From: Polyodon spathula
Lineage: Eukaryota; Chordata; Actinopteri; Acipenseriformes; Polyodontidae
Direction: 5' to 3'
Assembly (NCBI RefSeq): GCF_017654505.1
Contig: NC_054569.1
Coordinates: 5,680,608 to 5,744,607 of the forward strand
Length of the DNA: 64,000 nucleotides
The number at the start of each line of letters is the position of its first letter. Position 1 is the first letter of the stretch. Position numbers and translations under genes: made by a program. The notes beneath the pieces were generated by a model. That model saw only the letters and a list, made by a program, of their open reading frames with translations. It was not told where the DNA came from and made no database searches. Of the stretch, positions 11,499-23,400 are shown one piece after another.

Positions 11499-14400
11499 GT
11501 CAGTTTTTACACGAGAAATATTTACTGTCTTCAATAAATATACAGCAAAATACCAGGGGCTTCCTCGCAGGATGTGCTCGCTTTAAGAAAAACAAACAGT
11601 TTGAAGCTGGTAGTCGTGACCCTGAAGCTAAATCTTATTTTGTGGGAATGTTAGCAGGCAGTCCTTCTGACGAGTCTGTTATTTTACTGTGTGTGCGTGT
11701 AGACCTAATAACAAAACAACAACGATACCAAACGAGCTAAACAGACAAATGCAAAAGTCTGGAAAGAGAATAAAATGTGAGTGGAGGTTGTGAAGTGCAG
11801 TGAAACTGGAATCCGCAGTGAACTGGGCGAATATCTATCTGGATTTCAGTTACTGTGCACGTACTGTGGTCACTTTCGCTTTTTTATTTCTTCATGTGTT
11901 GCTTGTCGGTACACTGACTGAATTGAGGTGTACGAGCCTTATCCATTGAGTCATAATGCAGGTTTAAATACCAGCGTACTAAAGGAGAATTTGCGAGAGT
12001 TTTGGGGGGACTGGCGGCTTTGTTGCAGCTGACACAAGTTAGTTTGCTGTAACAAGGTTACTGAAACAGGCACGACGCCGTTCTGCAGAGCTGTCTTCCT
12101 GCTGCTAACAAGTCACATTTGCACTACAAATATCTGACAAACTGACGTATGTTCCTGCTTCTGTAACAGTAAAATAACGGATGATTCTCACAATGATTGA
12201 AACCCACACCCCTAATGTTAATTACACGGTAGTTGTGTTTGGCCGATCACGAATTTACTATACCGATTACTTCACAATCAAGAGGCAGTTACCCGATCAG
12301 CAATAGACACGTACTTCAATCGCTGAAACCAAACATTTACTCACTGAAAATGACATGAGCTAAAAACAAATTCAGTGCCACATTTAAAATCTCTTTAGGG
12401 CAGACATTTGTGAAACCCCTTAATCTCGCAGGTGAAACAGGTTTTACTCCTGTGTAACTCATAGTCAGTTGCACGATTGTTGGGTGCTCTTGAAGCAAAG
12501 GTTTAGGGCAGGGGTATTCAATCTCGCAGGTGAAACAGGTTTTACTCCTGTGTAACTCATAGTCAGTTGCATGATTGTTGGGTGCTCTTGAAGCAAAGGT
12601 TTAGGGCAGGGGTATTCAATCTCGCAGGTGAAACAGGTTTTACTCCTGTGTAACTCATAGTCAGTTGCACGATTGTTGGGTGCTCTTGAAGCAAAGGTTT
12701 AGGGCAGGGGTATTCAATCTCGCAGGTGAAACGGGTTTTACTCCTGTGTAACTCATAGTCAGTTGCACGATTGTTGGGTGCTCTTGAAGCAAAGGTTTAG
12801 GGCAGGGGTATTCAATCTCGCAGGTGAAACAGGTTTTACTCCTGTGTAACTCATAGTCAGTTGCATGATTGTTGGGTGCTCTTGAAGCAAAGGTTTAGGG
12901 CAGGGGTATTCAATCTCGCAGGTGAAACAGGTTTTACTCCTGTGTAACTCATAGTCAGTTGCACGATTGTTGGGTGCTCTTGAAGCAAAGGTTTAGGGGA
13001 TGTGCTTTCTTAGCTCGTAGAAGAATGTGGACAATGGCAACAGAAAATTAATCGAAGAATGTGTTTTATTAATATGATTATTCATAGTCCAATAACATCC
13101 TGAGCTTAATGAGAATGCCCATTTCAAATTTCATCTCTCTACTTCTGTTCTCAGCTGGTTGCACAGACCTCATTAGCACTAATCGTGGATTACCTTACCC
13201 AACGTAACATTAGGTACCACCTCTGCTCTGATTGCCAGCCCTGGATCTCATTGCTTTATCCACCTCTGCTCTGATTGCCAGCCCTGGATCTCATTGCTTT
13301 ATCCTCCTCTGCTCTGATTGCCAGCCCTGGATCTCATTGCTTTATCCTCCTCTGCTCTGATTGCCAGCCCTGGATCTCATTGCTTTATCCACCTCTGCTC
13401 TGATTGCCAGCCCTGGATCTCATTGCTTTATCCACCTCTGCTCTGATTGCCAGCCCTGGATCTCATTGCTTTATCCTCCTCTGCTCTGATTGCCAGCCCT
13501 GGATCTCATTGCTTTATCCTCCTCTGCTCTGATTGCCAGCCCTGGATCTCATTGCTTTATCCTCCTCTGCTCTGATTGCCAGCCCTGGATCTCATTGCTT
13601 TATCCTCCTCTGCTCTGATTGCCAGCCCTGGATCTCATTGCTTTATCCTCCTCTGTTCTGATTGCCAGCCCTGGATCTCATTGCTTTATCCTCCTCTGCT
13701 CTGATTGCCAGCCCTGGATCTGTCATTGCTTTATCCACCTCTGCTCTGATTCCCAGCCCTGGATCTCATTGCTTTATCCTCCTCTGCTCTGATTGCCAGC
13801 CCTGGATCTGTCATTGCTTTATCCTCCTCTGCTCTGATTCCCAGCCCTGGATCTCATTGCTTTATCCACCTCTGCTCTGATTGCCAGCCCTGGATCTCAT
13901 TGCTTTATCCTCCTCTGCTCTGATTCTGGATCTCATTGCTTTATTCCTCTGCTCTGATTGCCAGCCCTGGATCTCATTGCTTTATCCTCCTCTGCTCTGA
14001 TTCCCAGCCCTGGATCTCATTGCTTTATCCTCCTCTGCTCTGATTGCCAGCCCTGGATCTCATTGCTTTATCCTCCTCTGCTCTGATTGCCAGCCCTGGA
14101 TCTCATTGCTTTATCCTCCTCTGCTCTGATTGCCAGCCCTGGATCTCATTGCTTTATCCTCCTCTGCTCTGATTCCCAGCCCTGGATCTCATTGCTTTAT
14201 CCTCCTCTGCTCTGATTGCCAGCCCTGGATCTGTCATTGCTTTATCCTCCTCCTCTGCTCTGATTGCCAGCCCTGGATCTCATTGCTTTATCCTCCTCTG
14301 CTCTGATTGCCAGCCCTGGATCTCATTGCTTTATCCTCCTCTGCTCTGATTGCCAGCCCTGGATCTCATTGCTTTATCCTCCTCTGTTCTGATTGCCTTT

Positions 14401-17400
14401 ATCCTCCTCTGCTCTGAGCCCTGGATCTCATTGCTTTATCCTCCTCTGCTCTGATTCCCAGCCCTGGATCTCATTGCTTTATCCTCCTCTGCTCTGATTG
14501 CCAGCCCTGGATCTCATTGCTTTATCCTCCTCTGCTCTGATTCCCAGCCCTGGATCTCATTGCTTTATCCTCCTCTGCTCTGATTCCCAGCCCTGGATCT
14601 CATTGCTTTATCCTCCTCTGCTCTGATTCCCAGCCCTGGATCTGCTTTATCTGCTCTGATTGCCAGCCCTGGATCTCATTGCTTTATCCTCCTCTGCTCT
14701 GATTCCCAGCCCTGGATCTCATTGCTTTATCCTCCTCTGCTCTGATTCCCAGCCCTGGATCTCATTGCTTTATCCTCCTCTGCTCTGATTCCCAGCCCTG
14801 GATCTCATTGCTTTATCCTCCTCTGCTCTGATTCCCAGCCCTGGATCTCATTGCTTTATCCTCCTCTGCTCTGATTGCCAGCCCTGGATCTCATTGCTTT
14901 ATCCTCCTCTGCTCTGATTCCCAGCCCTGGATCTCATTGCTTTATCCTCCTCTGCTCTGATTCCCAGCCCTGGATCTCATTGCTTTATCCTCCTCTGCTC
15001 TGATTCCCAGCCCTGGATCTCATTGCTTTATCCTCCTCTGCTCTGATTGCCAGCCCTGGATCTCATTGCTTTATCCTCCTCTGCTCTGATTCCCAGCCCT
15101 GGATCTCATTGCTTTATCCTCCTCTGCTCTGATTCCCAGCCCTGGATCTCATTGCTTTATCCTCCTCTGCTCTGATTGCCAGCCCTGGATCTCATTGCTT
15201 TATCCTCCTCTGCTCTGATTCCCAGCCCTGGATCTCATTGCTTTATCCTCCTCTGCTCTGATTCCCAGCCCTGGATCTGTCATTGCTTTATCCTCCTCTG
15301 CTCTGATTGCCAGCCCTGGATCTGGATCATTGCTTTATCCTCCTCTGCTCTGATTGCCAGCCCTGGATCTCATTGCTTTATCCACCTCTGCTCTGATTGC
15401 CAGCCCTGGATCTCATTGCTTTATCCTCCTCTGCTCTGATTCCCAGCCCTGGATCTCATTGCTTTATCCTCCTCTGCTCTGATTCCCAGCCCTGGATCTC
15501 ATTGCTTTATCCTCCTCTGCTCTGATTCCCAGCCCTGGATCTCATTGCTTTATCCTCCTCTGCTCTGATTCCCAGCCCTGGATCTGTCATTGCTTTATCC
15601 TCCTCTGCTCTGATTCCCAGCCCTGGATCTGTCATTGCTTTATCCTCCTCTGCTCTGATTCCCAGCCCTGGATCTCATTGCTTTATCCTCCTCTGTTCTG
15701 ATTGCCAGCCCTGGATCTGTCATTGCTTTATCCTCCTCTGCTCTGATTCCCAGCCCTGGATCTCATTGCTTTATCCTCCTCTGCTCTGATTCCCAGCCCT
15801 GGATCTCATTGCTTTATCCTCCTCTGCTCTGATTCCCAGCCCTGGATCTGTCATTGCTTTATCCTCCTCTGCTCTGATTCCCAGCCCTGGATCTCATTGC
15901 TTTATCCTCCTCTGCTCTGATTCCCAGCCCTGGATCTCATTGCTTTATCCTGGATTGTGGATCTCATTGCTTTATCCTCCTCTGCTCTGATTCCCAGCCC
16001 TGGATCTCATTGCTTTATCCTCCTCTGCTCTGATTCCCAGCCCTGGATCTCATTGCTTTATCCTCCTCTGCTCTGATTCCCAGCCCTGGATCTCATTGCT
16101 TTATCATTGCTTGTTCTTGATTCCCAGCCTGGATCTCATTGCTTTATCCTCCTCTGCTCTGATTGCCAGCCCTGGATCTGATTCTTTATCCAGCCCTGGA
16201 TCTCATTGCTTTATACTCCTCTGCTCTGATTCCCAGCCCTGGATCTGGATCATTGCTTTATACTCCTCTGCTCTGATTGCCAGCCCTGGATCTCATTGCT
16301 TTATCCTCCTCTGCTCTGATTGCCAGCCCTGGATCTCCTCCTCTGTTCTGATTCCCAGCCCTGGATCTCATTGCTTTATACTCCTCTGCTCTGATTCCCA
16401 GCCCTGGATCTCATTGCTTTATTTCCTCTGCTCTGATTCCCAGCCCTGGATCTCATTGCTTTATCCTCCTCTGCTCTGATTGCCAGCCCTGGATCTGTCA
16501 TTGCTTTATCCTCCTCTGCTCTGATTGCCAGCCCTGGATCTCATTGCTTTATCCTCCTCTGCTCTGATTCCCAGCCCTGGATCTCATTGCTTTATCCTCC
16601 TCTGCTCTGATTGCCAGCCCTGGATCTCATTGCTTTATCCTCCTCTGCTCTGATTGCCCAGCCCTGGATCTGTCATTGCTTTATCCTCCTCTGCTCTGAT
16701 TCCCAGCCCTGGATCTCATTGCTTTATCCTCCTCTGCTCTGATTCCCAGCCCTGGATCTCATTGCTTTATCCTCCTCTGCTCTGATTCCCAGCCCTGGAT
16801 CTGTCATTGCTTTATCTCCTCTGCTCTGATTCCCAGCCCTGGATCTCATTGCTTTATCTCTGCTCTGATTGCCAGCCCTGGATCCTCTGCTCTGATTCCC
16901 AGCCCTGGATCTCATTGCTTTATCCTCCTCTGCTCTGATTCCCAGCCCTGGATCTCATTGCTTTATCCTCCTCTGCTCTGTGTGCCAGCCCTGGATCCTC
17001 TGCTTTATCCTCTGTGCTGATTGGCCCTGGATCTCATTGCTTTATCCTCCTCTGCTCTGATTCCCAGCCCTGGATCTCATTGCTTTATCCTCCTCTGCTC
17101 TGTCTGGCTCCCAGCCCTGGATCTCATTGCTTCATTGTAACTGATATAGAAGAATACAGCGCAGCGTCCATCCAGTGTACCGGAGATCAAAGGGGTAAAA
17201 GGCAGTCCTAACCGACAGATAGGGAAGTCGAGACTACATTTCCCAGCAGGCACTGTGCTAGGTGTTGGAGCAGTGGGGATAACACACTTGCCGGGTGTAT
17301 AACGAGCACGGGCACTGTGTGCGGGCTGGCGGGTGTGGGCTGCTGTGCGGGCTGGCTGGCTGCGTGCGGGCTGGCTGGCTGGCTGCGTGCGGGCTGGCTG

Positions 17401-20400
17401 GCTGGCTGCGTGCGGGCTGGCTGGCTGGCTGCGTGCGGGCTGGCTGGCTGGCTGCGTGCGGGCTGGCTGGCTGGCTGTGCGTGCGGGCTGGCTGGCGGGC
17501 TGCGTGCGGGCTGGCTGGCGGGCTGCGTGCGGGCTGGCTGGCGGTCTGCGTGCGGGCTGGCTGGCTGTGCGTGCGGGGGCTGGCTGGCTGGCTGCGTGCG
17601 GGCTGGCTGGCTGGCGGGCTGGCTGCGTGCGGGCTGGCTGGCTGGTGCTGCGTGCGGGCTGGCTGGCGTGCGGGCTGGCTGGCTGCGTGCGGGCTGGCTG
17701 GCTGGCGTGCGGGCTGGCTGGCTGGCTGCGTGCGGGCTGGCTGGCTGGCGGGCTGGCGGCGTGCGGGCTGGCTGGCTGGCTGTGTGCGGGCTGGCTGGCT
17801 GTGTGCGGGCTGGCTGCGTGCGGGCTGGCTGGCGGTCTGTGTGCGGGCTGGCGGCCTGTGTGCGGGCTGGCGGCCTGTGTGCGGGCTGGCGGCCTGTGTG
17901 CGGGCTGGCGGCCTGTGTGCGGGCTGGCGGCCTGTGTGCTGGCGGCCTGTGTGCGGGCTGGCGGCCTGTGTGCGGGCTGGAGGGCGGGCTGCCTGTGTGC
18001 GGGCTGGCGGCCTGTGTGCGGGCTGGCGGTGGCTGCGTGCTGGCTGGCTGGCTGCCTGCGGGCTGCGGGCTGGCTGCCTGTGTGCGGGCTGGCGGCCTGT
18101 GTGCGGGCTGGCGGCCTGTGTGCGGGCTGGCGGTCTGTGTGCTGGCTGCCTGTGTGCGGGCTGGCAGTCTGTGTGTGGGCTGCCTGCCTGTCTGTCTGTG
18201 TGTGAGCTGTTTGTGTTCAGGCGAAGGCCTGAGAGGAGACCTGTAGGGAACCGTAAAGAAGGGTATTGAATACTAGTGTGTGTTTTGTTACCGGTTATAG
18301 GTCAAAACTGAGCAATTGAATAAATATACAGGCACTGCCCTGTTTTACTAAATATCTGTGGTCCAGTGTTCTTTTCCACAAGAATACAGTGTGAAGATCC
18401 AAAAATAGTGACAAAATCACCCCACTAGCAACACATTTGTTGCAATATGTACTTAAATATACGCAGGCAGAGAAGCAAATTCCAAATGAAGAAGGAACGT
18501 CACGAGAAAGCATGAAGTCAAAGTGCAGTAACAGTTTCTTTTAGTTTCCATGTGTGTGTGCCTTTAATTTACAGCAAGCCGTTGCAATATATAACAAGTT
18601 AAAGTAAGAAATTAAGCAGTCTGCACGTTGCTCTGGGTATTGTAGGTGTCAGTTCTTCTCTCTGGTGCGGTCTGCACGTTGCTCTGGGTATTGTAGATGT
18701 CAGTGCTTCTCTCTGGTGCGGTCTGCACGTTGCTCTGGGTATTGTCGATGTCAGTGCTTATCTCTGGTGCAGTCTGCACGTTGCTCTGGGTATTGTAGAC
18801 GTCAGTTCTTCTCTCTGGTGCGGTCTGCACGTTGCTCTGGGTATTGTAGACGTCAGTTCTTCTCTCTGGTGCGGTCTGCACGTTGCTCTGGGTATTGTAG
18901 ACGTCAGTTCTTCTCTCTGGTGCGGTCTGCACGTTGCTCTGGGTATTGTAGACGTCAGTTCTTCTCTCTGGTGCGGTCTGCACGTTGCTCTGGGTATTGT
19001 AGACGTCAGTGCTTCTCTCTGGTGCGGTCTGCACGTTGCTCTGGGTATTGTAGACGTCAGTGCTTCTCTCTGGTGCGGTCTGCACGTTGCTCTGGGTATT
19101 GTAGACGTCAGTGCTTCTCTCTGGTGCGGTCTGCACGTTGCTCTGGGTATTGTAGACGTCAGTGCTTCTCTCTGGTGCGGTCTGCACGTTGCTCTGGGTA
19201 TTGTAGACGTCAGTGCTTCTCTCTGGTGCGGTCTGCACGTTGCTCTGGGTATTGTAGGTGTCAGTTCTTCTCTCTGGTGCGGTCTGCACGTTGCTCTGGG
19301 TATTGTAGGTGTCAGTGCTTCTCTCTGGTGCGGTCTGCACGTTGCTCTGGGTATTGTAGACGTCAGTGCTTCTCTCTGGTGCGGTCTGCACGTTGCTCTG
19401 GGTATTGTAGGTGTCAGTTCTTCTCTCTGGTGCGGTCTGCACGTTGCTCTGGGTATTGTAGGTGTCAGTTCTTCTCTCTGATGCGGTCTGCACGTTGCTC
19501 TGGGTATTGTAGATTTCTGTCTCTTTCAGCTGTGGATCAGGCAGCCACTGCAGCTTTTCACTTGCAGGTGTGCTGGGTGCAGCAACTGTCATCAGAACAC
19601 TTCCCGATCTGGAAGAGATAAAACAAACAGAATCAGATACGTGTTTAACTTCATGCCATGCCTTAGGGGATTTTGTAAAAACATTGCAGTAGCAGCATTC
19701 CTATTTAAAGCATGACTTTTTAAAACATTGAATACAATTCAATATCTGAAACTGGTACAATACTGATGAAGGTATTTACATGAATAAAGCACAGTGTAAC
19801 CCTTTTATATACAGGGGTCTGTATTGACTGACGACAGTGTTTTATATACAGGGGTCTGTATTGTCTTTGATGACAGTGTTTTATATACAGGGGTCTGTAT
19901 TCACTGACGACAGTGTTTTATATACAGGGGTCTGTATTGACTTTGATGACAGTGCTTTATATACAGGAGTCTGTATTGTCTTTGATGACAGTGCTTTATA
20001 TACAGGGGTCTGTATTGACTGACGACAGTGTTTTATATACAGGGGTCTGTATTGACTGACGACAGTGTTTTATATACAGGGGTCTGTATTGACTGACGAC
20101 AGTGTTTTATATACAGGGGTCTGTATTGACTGACGACAGTGTTTTATATACAGGGGTCTGTATTGACTTTGATGACAGTGTTTTATATACAGGGGTCTGT
20201 ATTGTCTTTGACGACAGTGTTTTATATACAGGGGTCTGTATTGACTGACGACAGTGTTTTATATACAGGGGTCTGTATTGACTGACGACAGTGTTTTATA
20301 TACAGGGGTCTGTATTGTCTTTGAACTCTGGCTGGAACTCTGGCTAAATATTATTGGCTGAAGCAGTTTTAAGTGAGGCTGGATTTTCATTGATTAAAAT

Positions 20401-23400
20401 ATTAGTGTGTGCTCCCATTGGCTAGAAAGGTTGCAGTGGTCTTGTCACAGTGCGAGATTGACAGCTGGAAGTTTGTCTGGTTGATTGGAAATTTGCAGGT
20501 CCGTACAGCCTTTCATATTAATGAATTGACAAATTAATTAATTAATAATTAGATGAATTAACAAATATGTTCATGAATTACTGTATGAATTGACAAATTT
20601 ATGGACAAATTGCTGGACAAATTGACCCATTCACAAATTGACAAACTAACGGCTGTATAGTTTTGGCGCTCCATATTCCTGGGAAGGCAATCGCCAAACT
20701 GTAAGATATTGAGGGGGTGTTTACGTTTGGTCCTGTCTGACTCGCGCACCAAACTCCCCCGACTGAACCCCCAGGCTCAGCTTCACAATTGCAAACGTAA
20801 TACCGATCCACAAAAAGGGAAACAAAACTGAACCAGGTAACTACAGACCAGTAAGCCTGACTTCTATTATATGCAAACTTATGGAAACTATAATAAGATC
20901 CAAAATGGAAAATTACCTATATGGTAACAGGGTACTGGGAGACAGTCAACATGGTTTTAGGAAAGGGAGATCGTGCCTAGCTAACTTGCTTGATTTTTTT
21001 GAGGATGCAACATCCATAATGGATAATTGCAAAGCATATGACATGGTTTATTTAGATTTCCAGAAAGCTTTTGACAAAGTCCCGCACAAAAGATTAATTC
21101 TCAAACTGAACGCAGTTGGGATTCAAGGAAACACATGTACATGGATTAGGGAGTGGTTAACATGTAGAAAACAGAAAGTACTGATTAGAGGAAAAACCTC
21201 AGAATGGAGTGTGGTAACCAGCGGTGTACCACAGGGATCAGTATTAGGTCCTCTGCTATTCCTAATCTACATTAATGATTTAGATTCTGGTATAGTAAGC
21301 AAACTTGTTAAATTTGCAGACGACACAAAAGTAGGAGGAGTGGCAAACACTGTTGCAGCAGCAAAGGTCATTCAAAATGATCTAGACAAGATTCAGAACT
21401 GGGCAGACACATGGCAAATGACATTTAATAGAGAAAAGTGTAAGGTACTGCACGCAGGAAATAAAAATGTACATTATAAATATCATATGGGAGATATTGA
21501 AATTGGAGAAGGAATCTATGAAAAAGACCTAGGAGTTTTTGTTGACTCAGAAATGTCTTCATCTAGACAATGTGGGGAAGCTATAAAAAAGGCTAACAAG
21601 ATGCTCGGATACATTGTGAAAAGTGTTGAATTTAAATCAAGGGAAGTAATGTTAAAACTGTACAATGCACTAGTAAGACCTCATCTTGAATATTGTGTTC
21701 AGTTCTGGTCACCTCGCTATAAAAAAGATATTGCTGCTCTAGAAAGAGTGCAAAGAAGAGCGACCAGAATTATTCCGGGCTTAAAAGGCATGTCATATGC
21801 AGACAGGCTAAAAAAATTGAATCTGTTCAGTCTTGAACAAAGAAGACTACGTGGCGACCTAATTCAAGCATTCAAAATTCTAAAAGGTATTGATAGTGTC
21901 GACCCAAGGGACTTTTTCAGCCTGAAAAAAGAAACAAGGACCAGGGGTCAGAAATGGAGTTTAGAAAAAGGGGCATTCAGAACAGAAAATAGGAGACACT
22001 TTTTTACACAGAGAATTGTGAGGGTCTGGAATCAACTCCCCAGTAATGTTGTTGAAGCTGACACCCTGGGATCCTTCAAGAAGCTGCTTGATGAGATTTT
22101 GGGATCAATAAGCTACTAACAACCAAACGAGCAAGATGGGCCGAATGGCCTCCTCTCGTTTGTAAACTTTCTTATGTTCTTCTTATGTTCTTATGTTCTT
22201 ATGTTCTTATGTTCTAATTCCCTTATATGTACCAAGCCCCGCCCCGTTAATCATCTGCAGCCAATCACTCCTCGCTATAACTGCTGCTGAGACCTCGGTC
22301 TTAACTAGCAGGAAACTCGGTACACCTGTTTAGCCGACCTCCCTAAGATGGCTGCCAGAACTGCACTCTATACCTACTGTATGCGCCATCTTCTTGAGGT
22401 CACGTGTGTCAGTCAGCCTAGCTTCACTCTGCTACATTACGTTTCATTACCATTGGATCAGCAACAAAACCCTTAATTCTGCATGTTAAGATTCTGTGAC
22501 ATAATCATATACAAGTTCTTATATGAATGAGACCCCCCCCCCCCCCCCCCCCCCCCCCAGCCCAGAATAGTGCTGTTTGATTCATTAACCTTTGACTTTA
22601 TCGTTTTTAATGCACATTCCATGTGCTGTAGACAATGTAAAGAATAGAGCTGCCAGCAGATCTAGGAGTAGCTCCACCAACTCTAAGAAACTGCCGAAGG
22701 GCTGGGTGGTCTCTCGTGGACAGCACAGCTTTATTGGCAGTCAATGTTACTTCATACAATAACGTTATTTTAAATCCTGGCTTAGTAGATGAAAAACAGT
22801 CCTACTAATGGGAATTCACTGTAATTGTATACGATAGTTCAGTTAATATGATAATAAAGAACACAAACTCCACCAAACATACAGTGAAATACATTTGCCA
22901 GAACTGCTCAACTGTCCAGTCCTCAACACATAATAAATAATATCAATACAAAATGTGCACAGGGGCGGGGAGTACCCGGTCTCAGCTTGCGTGTGTGTTT
23001 TACTATGAGTTTATTGAAACGTGTCACTAATTCTCATTTGTATTCCTCTTCCAGGAACCCATTCACTGCATTTTTTTCAAATAGCGACCTCAGAAGGGAC
23101 AGAATTCCCAGAGTATATGTATGTGGGGTATCTGGATGATGTGCAGATCTCATACTATGACAGCACCATGGAAAAACCTGTCCTCCGAACACACTGGTCA
23201 AATAAGACTAAGGGCGAGGAGTTCTTGAAAATACATACTGACTATATTCTCTATGGTCGTGAAGTCAGAAAATGGAGTTTGAGAAATATAGTCCAGCACT
23301 TTAACCACACTGGGGGTGAGTACAGACACAAGGCTTCTTCCATCAGCACTGTTAGAGACACAGTATTGTCATGGAATTCTGCATGAAACAGTTTAGAGGG

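Noticed and set aside
17295..18269. Long open frames (290-324 codons) in all three forward frames
   Set aside because: The sequence has almost no A, so stop codons cannot occur; peptides are pure low-complexity repeats.
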